A DNA stretch of 64,000 nucleotides, taken from positions 62,001 through 126,000 of the forward strand of contig NZ_BPQV01000009.1 of the NCBI RefSeq assembly GCF_022179465.1, read 5' to 3'. This DNA comes from Methylobacterium organophilum (GTDB lineage Bacteria; Pseudomonadota; Alphaproteobacteria; Rhizobiales; Beijerinckiaceae). This document shows positions 36,549 to 49,099 of the stretch, piece by piece. The notes under the pieces are model-generated. The model did no database searches, was not told where the DNA came from, and saw only the letters and a list, made by a program, of their open reading frames with translations. Position 1 is the stretch's first letter. The number at the start of each line of letters is the position of its first letter. Made by a program: the position numbers and the translations under genes.

Positions 36549-37676
36549 ATGCCGCTCCGGGTGAAGGCGGCTGCCGCCGCGCCGGCCCTGCTCTCCCTGA
36601 CGCTGCTCACCGTGCCCGCCGCGGCGCAGGTGCGGATCGGGCTCGCGGCACCGCTGACCGGGCCGGATGCGGGCTTCGGGGGCGGGATGCGCGCCGGCGT
36701 CGAGCAGGCGGTCGCGGACATCAACCGGGCCGGCGGCATCGTCGGGCAGAAGATCCAGCTCGTCGTGCAGGACGATGCCGGCGATCCGAAACAGGCGGCG
36801 GAGGCCGCGCGCCGGCTCGCGGCGGCGGGGGTAAGGCTCGTCGTCGGGCCGCTCGATTCGGGGGCGACCGCTGCCGCCCTGCCGATCTTCGAGGAGGCGG
36901 GCCTGCTCGCCGTGACGCCGGGGGCGACTTGGGCGAGCCTCACCGCCCGCGGTGCAGGCCGCCTGTTCCGCCTGGCCGGCAACGACGCGCAGCAGGGTGC
37001 GGTGGCCGGCGCCTGGCTCGCCGAGACCTTCCAGGGGCGGCCGGTCGCGATCCTCAACGACAAGACCGGCTTCGGCCGGTCGCTCGCCGAGGACGCAGCC
37101 CGAGTCTTGCGCAGCCGCGGCGGCCGCGAGGCCTTGTTCGAGGGCATCAATCGCGGCGACAAGGATTTTCCCGCCCTCATCGGCCGCATGCGGGCGGCGG
37201 GGGTGGAGGCGGTGTATTTCGGTGGCCTCGCGCCGGAAGCGGCCATGCTGGTTCGCGCTTTGCGCGAGGCCGGGCTGCAAGCGCCCCTCGTCGCCAGCGA
37301 CGGGATCCTCGACAAGGATTTCGCCCAGCTCGCAGGGCCCGGTGCCGAGGGCACGCTGATGACGCTGGCGCCCGATCCCCCGCGTCTGCCCGAAACGAAA
37401 GGCGCGAAAGGCGCCCGCACGCCCGAGGACGAGATGTTCGCCGCCCCGGCCTATGCCGCGATCGAGGTGATCCGCCAGGGCATCGAGGGCGCCCGCTCGA
37501 CGGACCCGGCCAAGGTCGCCGCGTTCCTGCATGCCGGCCGGCCGCTGCGCACGGTGGTCGGCGAGGTGGCGTTCGACGGCAAGGGCGATCTCACCCGGTC
37601 GCCCTACCGGCTGCATGTCTGGCACCGGACGCCGGACGGCCGCATCGACTACGCCGGGAACGCCGTCCCGCGATAG
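36549..37676 (+). CDS. Branched-chain amino-acid-type ABC binding protein
   Basis: A 375-residue periplasmic binding protein with a signal peptide (about 1-26, ending AAAQ). The type I fold shows IGLAAPLTGPDAGFGGGMRAGVEQAVADIN and the second lobe YFGGLAPEAAMLVRAL. LivK-like proteins bind amino acids, amides or urea. No cognate permease or ATPase genes are adjacent, so it is an orphan binding protein. It is divergent from the xdhC operon. The ligand is not inferable. Confidence 0.85.
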   Translation: MPLRVKAAAAAPALLSLTLLTVPAAAQVRIGLAAPLTGPDAGFGGGMRAGVEQAVADINRAGGIVGQKIQLVVQDDAGDPKQAAEAARRLAAAGVRLVVGPLDSGATAAALPIFEEAGLLAVTPGATWASLTARGAGRLFRLAGNDAQQGAVAGAWLAETFQGRPVAILNDKTGFGRSLAEDAARVLRSRGGREALFEGINRGDKDFPALIGRMRAAGVEAVYFGGLAPEAAMLVRALREAGLQAPLVASDGILDKDFAQLAGPGAEGTLMTLAPDPPRLPETKGAKGARTPEDEMFAAPAYAAIEVIRQGIEGARSTDPAKVAAFLHAGRPLRTVVGEVAFDGKGDLTRSPYRLHVWHRTPDGRIDYAGNAVPR

Positions 37677-37923
37677 CGCCGCACCCGTTCGACAGAGAGT
37701 CTTGGCAGGAATCCTGGACAATCGACAACTTTCGTTGCCGGGCTCCCGCCAATCAGCTGCCTCTTTCCTTGCGAAAATGCGGTTGCGGCATTAGATGCAC
37801 GCACACGCTGGCGTCGCTGCGCCTCCGAGTGGATCGGACCCGCACCGCCAAGCGTTTCGCACGACGATCTGTAAAAGGATTTGCCGGGGCTGTGTGCGGG
37901 CCGCCCGGCCAAGGACACGGTGC

Positions 37924-38202
37924 ATGGCGAAAGAAGAATTGATGCAGTTCGAAGGGCTCGTCATCGAGATCCTTCCCGATGCGCGCTACCGCGTGCAGCT
38001 CGACCAGGGTCACGAGATCGTGGCCTACACGGCGGGCAAGATGAAGAAGAACCGCATCAAGACCTTGGCCGGCGACCGCGTCACCGTCGAGATGTCTCCC
38101 TACGATCTCGAGAAGGGCCGCCTCGTGTTCCGCCACAAGGACGAGCGCTCCTCCGGCCCGCGTCCGCCCCAGCGCGGCGGCCAGCAGTTCCGCCGCCGCT
38201 GA
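37924..38202 (+). CDS. infA: Translation initiation factor IF-1
   Basis: A 92-residue OB-fold protein: [27 protein letters not shown] and [31 protein letters not shown]. It binds the 30S ribosomal A site. The C-terminal tail is longer than in E. coli IF-1 (71 aa) and is Arg/Gly/Gln-rich. Some alphaproteobacteria carry more than one infA-like copy; this could be the second. ATG at 37924. It ends before the bidirectional terminator shared with parC. Confidence 0.92.
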   Translation: MAKEELMQFEGLVIEILPDARYRVQLDQGHEIVAYTAGKMKKNRIKTLAGDRVTVEMSPYDLEKGRLVFRHKDERSSGPRPPQRGGQQFRRR

Positions 38203-38225
38203 GCCAGCAGGCGATCTCCTCAAGA

Positions 38226-38254
38226 AAAAAGCCGGGCACGATGCCCGGCTTTTT
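38226..38254. terminator. Bidirectional terminator between infA and parC
   Basis: AAAAAGCCGGGC pairs with GCCCGGCTTTTT around the loop ACGAT. A-tract and T-tract on opposite sides let it stop both convergent genes. Its right edge touches the parC stop codon. Confidence 0.9.
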
Positions 38255-40503
38255 CATTTTCCGAACCGCTCGAATTTCGGGAAGCTGCGGGTCATCAGCA
38301 TGCCCGCCTCGCCCCGGTGCCCCATCCACTTCTCCAGAATGCCGGCATGGGCGAGCCGGCCTTCGGGGGAGCCGTCCCGCCAGGGCAGTCCCTCGGCCAG
38401 GGTGAAGACATGGGCGTGGACGAGGCTGCTGCCGCGGCAGCGCTGCAGGCGCACACCCTTGCCGCGGGACAGCTCCTGAAGCTCCGAGACCGGGAAGATC
38501 AGCAGCAGCTTGTCGGACGAGCAGACCGCGACGTGGTCGCCCTCGGCGGGGACGAGCACGGTGGCGGTCACGCCCTCGTCGACGCCGAGGATGCCCTTGC
38601 CCTTGCGGGTATTGGCCACCACCGCATCCGCGGGGGCGACGAAACCGCGTCCGTCCGAACCCGCGATCAGGAGCTTGCCCTCGGGCTGGTAGGGCAGAGC
38701 GGCGACGATCTCGGTACCGTCGTCGAGATCGACCATCAGGCGGATTGGATCGCCGAAGCCGCGGCCCCCGGGCAGCTTCGAGGCTTCCAGGGTGAAGACC
38801 TTGCCGTTCGAGGCGAGCACCAGGATCTTCGCCGTGGTCTCGCTGAAGAAAGAGACCTTGAGGGCGTCGTCGCCCTTGAAGGCGACGCCGGACAAATCGG
38901 CGACATGGCTCTTGAGAGCGCGGATCCAGCCCTTCTCCGAGACGATCACCGTGATCGGCTCGCGCTCGACCATGGCCTGGGTGAAGTCGATGCCGGCGGT
39001 GTCCGGCGGGTTCTCGAGGGTGGTGCGGCGGCGGCCGAGGGCGGTCTCCGGGCCGAAGGTCTTCTTCACCGCGCGGATCTGCTTGGTGATGTCGCTCCAT
39101 TGCAGCTTCTCGGAGCCGAGCAGCGCCTCGAGGCCCTCCTTCTCCTTGGTCAGCGCGTCGAATTCGCGCTTCAGCTCCATCTCTTCCAGCTTGCGCAAGG
39201 AGCGCAGCCGGGTGTCGAGGATGGCGTTGGCCTGAACCTCGCTCAGCGCGAAGCGGGCCATGAGGGCGGGCTTGGGCTCATCCTCCTCGCGGATGATGCG
39301 GATCACCTCGTCGAGGTCGAGATAGACGATGAGCAGGCCGCCCAGGATCTCGAGGCGCCGCTCGATCTGGCCGAGGCGGAAGCGCGAGCGCCGCTGCAGC
39401 ACCACCCGGCGGTGGTCGATCCACTCGCGCAGGGCCTCGACGAGACCGATCACCCGCGGCACGAGCCCGCCGACGAGCACGTTCATGTTGAGCGGGATGC
39501 GCGCTTCGAGCTCGGTGAGCCGGAACAACGATTCCATCAGGATGACGGGATCGACCGAGCGGGAGCGCGGCTCCAGCACGATGCGCACGTCCTCCGCGGA
39601 TTCGTCGCGCACGTCGGCCAGAAGCGGCAGCTTCTTCTCCTGGAGAAGCTCGGCCATCTTCTCGTTGAGCCGGCTCTTCGGCACGCCGTAGGGAATCTCG
39701 GTGACGACGATGTTCCAGGTGCCGCGGCCGAGATCCTCCTTGGCCCAGCGGGCGCGCACGCGGAAGGCGCCGCGGCCGGTGCGGTAGGCCTCGGAGATGG
39801 TCGCGGCGGAATCGATCAGGATACCGCCGGTGGGAAAGTCCGGCCCCTTCACGAAGGTGAGCAGCTGCTCGGAGGTCGCCTCGCGATTCTGGATCAGGTA
39901 GAGCGCCGCGTCGCAGAGCTCGGCCGCGTTGTGCGGCGGGATCGAGGTCGCCATGCCGACCGCGATGCCCTGGCTGCCATTGGCGAGCAGGTTCGGGAAG
40001 GCGGCCGGCAGCACGACCGGCTCTTCCTTCTCGCCGTTATAAGAGGGCCGGAAATCGACCGTGTCCTCGTCGATCCCGTCGAGGAGCAGGCGGGCGACCT
40101 CGGTCATCCGCGCCTCGGTGTAGCGGTAGGCCGCCGGGCCGTCGCCGTCGATGTTCCCGAAATTGCCCTGGCCGTCCACGAGCGGGTAGCGCTGGGCGAA
40201 ATCCTGGCTCAGGCGCACGAGGGCGTCGTAGATCGCCTGGTCGCCGTGGGGGTGGAAATCACCCATCACGTCGCCGACGATCTTCGCGCATTTCTTGAAG
40301 GTCGCGGTCGGATCGAGGCGCAGCAGGCGCATGCCGTAGAGGATGCGGCGATGCACCGGCTTCAGGCCGTCGCGCGCGTCGGGCAGCGCACGATGCATGA
40401 TCGTGGAGAGCGCGTAGGCGAGGTAGCGCTCCTCCAGGGCCGATTTCAGCTCGACGCTCTCGATGCCGTCGCCGGTCGGCGGCTCGAAGGCCTCCCCCAT
40501 CAC
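38254..40503 (-). CDS. parC: DNA topoisomerase IV subunit A
   Basis: A 749-residue type IIA topoisomerase subunit that decatenates replicated chromosomes with ParE. The N-terminal breakage domain has [35 protein letters not shown] (catalytic Tyr in RYTE) and later the C-terminal beta-pinwheel. The length is normal for alphaproteobacterial ParC. The ATG has GGAG 6 nt upstream. A perfect LexA box lies 30 nt upstream, so it may be induced by DNA damage. Confidence 0.96.
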   Translation of the reverse strand: MMGEAFEPPTGDGIESVELKSALEERYLAYALSTIMHRALPDARDGLKPVHRRILYGMRLLRLDPTATFKKCAKIVGDVMGDFHPHGDQAIYDALVRLSQDFAQRYPLVDGQGNFGNIDGDGPAAYRYTEARMTEVARLLLDGIDEDTVDFRPSYNGEKEEPVVLPAAFPNLLANGSQGIAVGMATSIPPHNAAELCDAALYLIQNREATSEQLLTFVKGPDFPTGGILIDSAATISEAYRTGRGAFRVRARWAKEDLGRGTWNIVVTEIPYGVPKSRLNEKMAELLQEKKLPLLADVRDESAEDVRIVLEPRSRSVDPVILMESLFRLTELEARIPLNMNVLVGGLVPRVIGLVEALREWIDHRRVVLQRRSRFRLGQIERRLEILGGLLIVYLDLDEVIRIIREEDEPKPALMARFALSEVQANAILDTRLRSLRKLEEMELKREFDALTKEKEGLEALLGSEKLQWSDITKQIRAVKKTFGPETALGRRRTTLENPPDTAGIDFTQAMVEREPITVIVSEKGWIRALKSHVADLSGVAFKGDDALKVSFFSETTAKILVLASNGKVFTLEASKLPGGRGFGDPIRLMVDLDDGTEIVAALPYQPEGKLLIAGSDGRGFVAPADAVVANTRKGKGILGVDEGVTATVLVPAEGDHVAVCSSDKLLLIFPVSELQELSRGKGVRLQRCRGSSLVHAHVFTLAEGLPWRDGSPEGRLAHAGILEKWMGHRGEAGMLMTRSFPKFERFGK

Positions 40504-40532
40504 TCACTCCAGGTCAACGTCTTTGAAAAACG

Positions 40533-40547
40533 GAACATAACACGAAC
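40533..40547 (-). promoter_or_regulatory. Alphaproteobacterial LexA (SOS) box upstream of parC
   Basis: On the minus strand this reads GTTC-GTGTTAT-GTTC, an exact GTTC-N7-GTTC direct repeat, the alphaproteobacterial LexA operator. It is in the parC sense orientation, 30-44 nt before the ATG and just after the recO stop codon. Confidence 0.7.
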
Positions 40548-40548
40548 A

Positions 40549-41292
40549 TCAAGGCCGCGTCGCGGTGCCGAGTGCGACGAATCGTGCCCGTTCCTCCGGC
40601 GGTGGCAGCCCGCGCGGTTCCCAGATGTGCTGAGTGAGGAAATACCCCGTCAAGGTAAACCCCTCGGAAACGTCCTGGGCGTCCGGAGGGCGCCAGCCGC
40701 TGCCGGGAACGGAGCGGTCGCGCAGGAAGGGCGGCAGCGACAGCAGGCGGTCGCGATAGGGTTCGCCCGCCGAGGCGCTGACGGCCCGCCCGCTCCGGGG
40801 CGAGACGTAGATCAAGGCGTCGTTCTGGCCGGTCGACGCGCAGGCCGCGAGGTCCAGGCCGAAGCCGAGTTCGGCGAGGACCGCGAGCTCGAAGCGCACC
40901 ATCAGCGCCGGGGCGATGGCGGGGTCGTCGAGATGGCCCACGAGCACGCGCATCGCCTCGTAGAGGGCGGGATGCGGATCGCGCTCCGGCAGGAGCCGCA
41001 GCAGGGACGTGGCATGGCCGATGCCGTAGAGCGCGAGGCCCGAGCCCATCAGCCGCGCCGCGACCATGGCGACGGGCTCCACCGCATAGGTGCCCAGCCC
41101 CTCGTCGAGCCGGGCCCGCCAGGTGGCGCGCAGGTGGTTGCCGGGTTGGAGCATCGGCTGCATCCGGCGCGAGCGCCCACCATGGACGAGGCCCGCATGG
41201 CGGCCGTGCTCGGCGGTCATCAATTCGAGGATGACGCTCGTCTCCCCGTGCCGGCGCACTCCGATCACCAGCCCGTCGTCGGTCCATTGCAT
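40549..41292 (-). CDS. recO: DNA repair protein RecO
   Basis: A 247-residue recombination mediator that helps load RecA via RecR. The N-terminal OB fold is clear (WTDDGLVIGVRRHGETSVILELMT, EHGRHAGLVHGGRSRRMQPMLQPGN), followed by the helical domain. No typical zinc-binding CxxC is visible; alphaproteobacterial RecO often lacks it. The stop lies 2 nt before the LexA box that serves parC, so read-through from recO would reach parC too. Confidence 0.93.
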   Translation of the reverse strand: MQWTDDGLVIGVRRHGETSVILELMTAEHGRHAGLVHGGRSRRMQPMLQPGNHLRATWRARLDEGLGTYAVEPVAMVAARLMGSGLALYGIGHATSLLRLLPERDPHPALYEAMRVLVGHLDDPAIAPALMVRFELAVLAELGFGLDLAACASTGQNDALIYVSPRSGRAVSASAGEPYRDRLLSLPPFLRDRSVPGSGWRPPDAQDVSEGFTLTGYFLTQHIWEPRGLPPPEERARFVALGTATRP

Positions 41293-41438
41293 GATGCCAG
41301 GACGATACGCGTTCCGGGGACCGCGCGCATCCTGCGCAGGGACGAAACCTCGCCTCGCGCCGATGCAACCGCGGGTCGCTTCCTCGGCCCCTTCCGCGCG
41401 GCTACGCTCATCCGGGCTGAGAAGCGGGGAATCGGGCG

Positions 41439-41858
41439 ATGGACGGGCGGCCTGCGATGCGGGGCTTCGCGTTGGGAATCGCGCTCGCCGTCTCCGCCTG
41501 CACGACGGCCACGGCCCCGCCGGCCCCCTCCCCGATCGTGCCGACGACCTTCCGCGAACGCGTCGCGGCCCTCGCGCTCAAGCAGGTGAAGTTCGGCGCC
41601 GTGTCTCTGCTCCCGGTCCGGTTCGAGCGCAGCCGCATCGCCGGCCCCTTTGAGGACGGGGAGCGCACGCTCTACTGCGTGTCGAGCCGGATGTATGGGC
41701 GCGACTTCTTCGAGCCGGAGCGGCCGAAGGTGGTGATCCGCGAAGAGATCGGCACGGAAAAGCTCAGCATCGTCGAGGAGGACGACGAAGTCTGTTCCGG
41801 CCATCGCTATCAGCCGTTCCCGGAACTCGACGCTCTCGGCAACCGGCGCGGCGGATAA
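41439..41858 (+). CDS. Small lipoprotein of unknown function
   Basis: A 139-residue protein with a lipobox VSAC (Cys21) after a hydrophobic stretch. Start at 41439 keeps a GGGGA-like site upstream; ATG at 41457 would give the same lipobox with a shorter n-region. The mature part has two cysteines (YCVSSRMYG, EVCSGHRYQPF) that could form a disulfide. I do not recognise a family. It is divergent from recO and 44 nt before chaC. Confidence 0.6.
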   Translation: MDGRPAMRGFALGIALAVSACTTATAPPAPSPIVPTTFRERVAALALKQVKFGAVSLLPVRFERSRIAGPFEDGERTLYCVSSRMYGRDFFEPERPKVVIREEIGTEKLSIVEEDDEVCSGHRYQPFPELDALGNRRGG

Positions 41859-41902
41859 GCTTCGGGTTGCATTGCGCGGCGGAGTTTGGTCCGCTGCAAC
41901 CC

Positions 41903-42616
41903 ATGGCTTCGCGCTCGCTCGATCTCAGCCTCGCCCTCATCGCCCGCGCCCACCCCGATCCCGTCGCCGACGACGAGACCGCGCTTCCTCTCCTCTCCGA
42001 CACGGAACTGACGCCCGGGCTCGAGACCATCCTGGCACATGCGCGCCGCCCGCCGGGCGACCTCTGGGTCTTCGGCTATGGCTCGCTGCTGTGGAGCCCC
42101 GAATTCGAGATCGCCGAGCAGAGGGTCGCGACCCTGCGCGGTTGGCACCGCCGGTTCTGCCTGCTGCAACGGCGCTTCCGCGGAACGCCGGAACGGCCGG
42201 GCTTCGTCCTCGCCCTGGAGCGCGGCGGCCTGTGCAAGGGCGTAGCCTTCCGCCTTCCCGGGGACGATCCCCACGCCGTGCTGATGCCGCTCTGGCGGCG
42301 GGAGATGAAGGGCAAGGGCTACGAGGCCCGCTGGGTGGAGGTCGCGACCGCGCAGGGGCCGGTCACGGCGCTCACCTTCGTCGCCAACCGCGCGAGCGAC
42401 CGCTACAGCGGACGCCTTTCAGAAGAGGCCATCGCCGACAAGATCGCCAGCGCCTGCGGCCATCTCGGCCCGAGCGCGGAATACCTGTTCCGGACGGTCG
42501 CCGCCTGCGCCGAACTCGGGATTCGCGACCGCCACCTCTGGCGGCTCCAGTCCCTCGTGGCCGCTCGGCTGCGTGACGGTGACACAGCCTCACAGAAAAT
42601 TGAGAGCTGCGCTTAA
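41903..42616 (+). CDS. chaC: Gamma-glutamylcyclotransferase, ChaC family
   Basis: A 237-residue enzyme that cleaves glutathione to 5-oxoproline and Cys-Gly. The signature FGYGSLLWSPEFE and the catalytic Glu in LWRREMKGKGYEARW are present. ATG at 41903 (MASRSLD) is chosen; one 12 codons upstream is possible. It would turn over glutathione, relevant in methylotrophs that use thiols for formaldehyde. It lies before the oxlT promoter region. Confidence 0.87.
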   Translation: MASRSLDLSLALIARAHPDPVADDETALPLLSDTELTPGLETILAHARRPPGDLWVFGYGSLLWSPEFEIAEQRVATLRGWHRRFCLLQRRFRGTPERPGFVLALERGGLCKGVAFRLPGDDPHAVLMPLWRREMKGKGYEARWVEVATAQGPVTALTFVANRASDRYSGRLSEEAIADKIASACGHLGPSAEYLFRTVAACAELGIRDRHLWRLQSLVAARLRDGDTASQKIESCA

Positions 42617-42712
42617 GCTTCCGTGAAAACAGCGATTTCTCAGAGACTCCCCGCTCGCGACCATGTGCCGCGAACACACCCCGCCAGCGTTTTCGTGCCG
42701 GGATCGTCATCT

Positions 42713-42727
42713 GGTATATTGCATACC
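42713..42727. promoter_or_regulatory. Inverted repeat upstream of oxlT, candidate GntR-type operator
   Basis: GGTAT-ATTGC-ATACC is a perfect 5-5-5 inverted repeat, 62 nt before oxlT, in the 172-bp gap after chaC. GGTAT/ATACC half-sites occur in operators of GntR-family repressors of organic acid genes. No repressor gene is adjacent. Confidence 0.35.
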
Positions 42728-42788
42728 TGACGAAATTTTGCATGCTCGCGGGACGGTCGCAGGACCGAACCAAAACAAGGATTCAGGG

Positions 42789-44084
42789 ATGGAACGCCAG
42801 GACGCCCCCTCGGCCAAATGGTGGCAGCTCGCCTTCGGCGTGCTCTGCATGGCCATGATCGCCAACCTGCAATACGGCTGGACTCTGTTCGTCGATCCGA
42901 TCGACGCGAAGCACCACTGGGGGCGGGCGGCGATCCAGCTGGCCTTCACGCTGTTCGTGGCCACCGAGACTTGGCTGGTGCCGGTCGAGGCCTGGTTCGT
43001 GGACCGCTACGGCCCCAAGATCGTGGTCTGCTTCGGCGGCTTCATGATCGCCCTGTCCTGGGTGCTGAACGCCCATGCCGACTCGCTCGCCCTGCTCTAC
43101 GCGGCGGCCGTGGTCGGCGGCATCGGCGCCGGCTCGGTCTACGGCACCTGCGTCGGCAACGCCCTGAAGTGGTTTCCCCATCGCCGCGGCCTCGCGGCCG
43201 GTGCGACGGCGGCGGGCTTCGGCGCCGGCGCGGCCATCACCGTGGTTCCGATCGCCAAGATGATCGAGACCAGCGGCTACCAGGACGCCTTCCTCTATTT
43301 CGGCCTCGGCCAGGGCGCCGTGGTGATCGCGCTGTCCTTCCTGCTGCGGAAGCCCTCGACCCTGGTTCCGGTCACCCGCAAGAACCTGCGCCTCCCCCAG
43401 ACCACCGTCGACCGCACGCCCCGCGAGGCGGTCCGCACGCCGGTATTCTGGGTGATGTACGTGATGTTCGTGATGGTTGCCTCCGGCGGCCTGATGGCGG
43501 CGGCGCAGATCGCCCCGATCGCCCACGACTTCAAGGTCGCGGACGTGCCGGTGAGCCTGTTCGGTATGCAGATGGCGGCGCTGACCCTGGCGATCTCGCT
43601 GGACCGCATCTTCGACGGGTTCGGTCGCCCGTTCTTCGGCTTCGTGTCCGACAATATCGGCCGCGAGAACACGATGTTCATCGCCTTCAGCATCGCCGCC
43701 CTCGCGACGATCATGCTGATCGGCTACGGCCGCACGCCGATCGTCTTCGTGCTCGCCACGGCCTGCTACTTCGCGGTGTTCGGTGAGATCTACTCGCTGT
43801 TCCCGGCGACCTGCGGCGACACCTTCGGCTCCAAGTATGCAGCCAGCAACGCCGGCCTGCTCTACACCGCCAAGGGCACCGCGGCCTTCATCGTGCCCTT
43901 CGCGAGCATGCTGTCGGCGGCCTATGGCTGGACGGCGGTCTTCGCCCTGGTGATCGGCTTCAACATCACCGCGGCGGCTCTGGCCCTGTTCGTGCTGAAG
44001 CCGATGCGCCTGCGCCTTCTGGCCTCCGAGGACGCGCCCACCGCGACGCGTTCCGTCAAGCTCGCCGAGAACGCCTCGGCGTGA
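42789..44084 (+). CDS. oxlT: Oxalate/formate antiporter (MFS)
   Basis: A 431-residue 12-helix transporter of the OxlT group. Landmarks are ANLQYGWTLFVDPIDAKHHWG at helix 1, NALKWFPHRRGLAAGATAAGFG and GRPFFGFVSDNIGRENTMF (MFS motif). OxlT exchanges oxalate for formate, supporting oxalate use and a proton motive force. The ATG at 42789 is preceded by AAGGA and replaces a much longer in-frame reading. It is followed by a 63-aa small protein. Oxalate-degrading enzymes are not in this window. Confidence 0.88.
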   Translation: MERQDAPSAKWWQLAFGVLCMAMIANLQYGWTLFVDPIDAKHHWGRAAIQLAFTLFVATETWLVPVEAWFVDRYGPKIVVCFGGFMIALSWVLNAHADSLALLYAAAVVGGIGAGSVYGTCVGNALKWFPHRRGLAAGATAAGFGAGAAITVVPIAKMIETSGYQDAFLYFGLGQGAVVIALSFLLRKPSTLVPVTRKNLRLPQTTVDRTPREAVRTPVFWVMYVMFVMVASGGLMAAAQIAPIAHDFKVADVPVSLFGMQMAALTLAISLDRIFDGFGRPFFGFVSDNIGRENTMFIAFSIAALATIMLIGYGRTPIVFVLATACYFAVFGEIYSLFPATCGDTFGSKYAASNAGLLYTAKGTAAFIVPFASMLSAAYGWTAVFALVIGFNITAAALALFVLKPMRLRLLASEDAPTATRSVKLAENASA

Positions 44085-44191
44085 CGCGACGTGCGGGCGC
44101 GCTTTGCCCGCACGCTTTTTCCTCCGACACTTGCGAGCCCGGCGCCCTCGGCGTCGGGCTTGCCTTTCCCGGATGCGCCTCGGAGCGATCG

Positions 44192-44383
44192 ATGAATGTC
44201 CCCGCGGCGCTTGCCCTGCAGAGCATCCCCTTCGCCGGCCTCGCCTTCCTGCGCAGCCGGAACCCGAGCCGCTTCATCCTGCTCTACGCGGTCATCCTGG
44301 GGCTCCTGCTCTCGGCCATCGCGCTGATGGGCGATCCCCGCATTGCGGAGACCTTCGAGCAGAGCATCGAGCAGGCGGAGTAG
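44192..44383 (+). CDS. Small membrane protein downstream of oxlT
   Basis: A 63-residue hypothetical protein with GGAG six bases upstream of ATG 44192. One hydrophobic helix at about 28-46 (FILLYAVILGLLLSAIALM) is flanked by basic residues before and an acidic tail after. An in-frame GTG at 44081 overlapping the oxlT stop would make it 100 residues; I prefer the shorter form. No family recognised. It may be cotranscribed with oxlT. Confidence 0.55.
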   Translation: MNVPAALALQSIPFAGLAFLRSRNPSRFILLYAVILGLLLSAIALMGDPRIAETFEQSIEQAE

Positions 44384-44410
44384 AGACGCGCGGGTGCCGC
44401 GGCCCCGGCC

Positions 44411-47932
<3,522 letters not shown>

Positions 47933-48137
47933 GACCGACCTTCGTTGGGGGCGGGCAGGATCGGGAGAATCGGCTCAAGAGTCGACTGCGAGCCGGCTCA
48001 CGAGACGCGATATCCACCGGCCGTGCCCCCGCGGCATCATCGCCCAGGGGCGGAGGCACCCGCGGCGGGGCCTTTCCGCGATCTCCTGTGAACAACCCGT
48101 TTCCGGCGGAACACGGGCGGACCCTTCAACGCGGCCT

Positions 48138-48242
48138 TCACCGGATCGGCGACAGAGCTACGGCCCAGAGCACGACAGCGCTCGACAGGAGCCCGAAAGC
48201 GGTGAACTCGACCATGCCGGTGAGGATGATGCGCCTGACCAT
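48138..48242 (-). CDS. 34-residue membrane peptide with LexA-box promoter (SidA-like candidate)
   Basis: A short ORF in the lolD-dnaE gap. The ATG at 48242 has GGGAGG six bases upstream, the strongest ribosome site in the region. The product begins MVRR, has one continuous hydrophobic helix (about residues 5-30, with one Glu at 12 and Trp26) and ends in SPIR, a single-pass membrane peptide. A LexA box sits inside its promoter spacer. Caulobacter SidA is a similar sized (29 aa) SOS-induced inner-membrane peptide that blocks division by binding FtsW/FtsN (recalled knowledge). I cannot show sequence homology to SidA; the analogy rests on size, topology and control. Confidence 0.6.
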   Translation of the reverse strand: MVRRIILTGMVEFTAFGLLSSAVVLWAVALSPIR

Positions 48243-48270
48243 GTTCGCCTCCCGTTCTGTGTACGGGAGA

Positions 48271-48299
48271 AGTTTTGTTCCTGTTTTGTTCTGTGTAAA
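48271..48299 (-). promoter_or_regulatory. Promoter of the 34-aa peptide
   Basis: On the minus strand TTTACA (48299-48294) and AAAACT (48276-48271) are spaced by exactly 17 nt. The -35 matches consensus at 5 of 6 positions and the -10 at 3 of 6. Predicted transcription starts about 22 nt before the ATG. Confidence 0.45.
48277..48291. promoter_or_regulatory. LexA (SOS) box between lolD and dnaE
   Basis: GTTC-CTGTTTT-GTTC is an exact GTTC-N7-GTTC repeat on the plus strand (GAAC-N7-GAAC on the minus). It lies wholly in the spacer of the promoter for the 34-aa peptide, an ideal position for LexA repression. Confidence 0.72.
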
Positions 48300-48367
48300 G
48301 CCTGTGCAGGACGCGTTCGGAAACTGGGGTTAACGTGCGGTAAATCAGGCCCCGATCGACAGGCGCC

Positions 48368-49078
48368 TCACACCACCTGCTCGATCAGCCCGTCCCGGAT
48401 CGTGACCCGGCGGTCCATGCGGGCGGCGAGGTCGAGGTTGTGGGTGGCGATCAGCGCGGCGAGCCCCGAGGCCCGCACCAGCGCCATCAGGACGTTGAAG
48501 ACGTGGTCCGCCGTGTGCGGGTCGAGATTGCCGGTGGGCTCGTCCGCCAGCAGCAGGCGCGGGCCATTGGCCACGGCGCGGGCGATGGCGACGCGCTGCT
48601 GCTCGCCGCCGGACAGCTCGGCCGGACGGTGCGGAAGCCGGGCGCCGAGGCCGAGGAAGCTCAGAAGCTCGGTGGCGCGCTTCTTCGCCTCGGCCCGGGA
48701 GAGGCCGCGGATGAGCTGGGGCATCACCACGTTCTCCAGGGCGGAGAACTCCGGCAGCAGGTGATGGAACTGGTAGACGAAGCCCATCTCCTCGCGCCGG
48801 ATGCGCGTGCGCTCCACATCCGACATCGCCGCGGTCGGCCGGCCGCCGATATAGACCTCGCCCCCGTCCGGGCGCTCCAGCAGGCCGGCAAGGTGCAGCA
48901 GGGTCGACTTGCCCGCGCCCGAGGGTGCGACCAGCGCCACCAGCTCGCCGGGCCAGATCGCGAGATCGGCCCCGCGCAGGATCTCGAGGGCGCCCTCCGC
49001 CTGGGCGTAGCGCCGCTCGACGCGGGCGAAGAACAGAGCCGGCACCGGCTGGCCGCCGGCTGCCTCCTTGCTGGACAT
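48368..49078 (-). CDS. lolD: Lipoprotein-releasing system ATPase
   Basis: A 236-residue ABC ATPase that powers release of lipoproteins from the inner membrane. Walker [10 protein letters not shown], signature [14 protein letters not shown], Walker [13 protein letters not shown] and H-loop IATHN are present. MacB/FtsE-type relatives share this plan, but lolC 21 nt upstream fixes the role. It probably ends the proS-lolC-lolD transcript. Confidence 0.93.
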   Translation of the reverse strand: MSSKEAAGGQPVPALFFARVERRYAQAEGALEILRGADLAIWPGELVALVAPSGAGKSTLLHLAGLLERPDGGEVYIGGRPTAAMSDVERTRIRREEMGFVYQFHHLLPEFSALENVVMPQLIRGLSRAEAKKRATELLSFLGLGARLPHRPAELSGGEQQRVAIARAVANGPRLLLADEPTGNLDPHTADHVFNVLMALVRASGLAALIATHNLDLAARMDRRVTIRDGLIEQVV

Positions 49079-49099
49079 GTGAGGAAACAGCTCCCGGGA

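Noticed and set aside
38317-41589. A 1090-codon open frame on the plus strand, antisense to parC and recO
   Set aside because: High-GC sequence leaves long open antisense frames. parC and recO are unambiguous, and the antisense translation is low-complexity Gly/Asp/Glu/Arg-rich with no domain.
48088-48333. An 81-codon frame on the plus strand in the lolD-dnaE gap
   Set aside because: It crosses the promoter and LexA box of the minus-strand peptide, lacks a ribosome binding site and has no domain.
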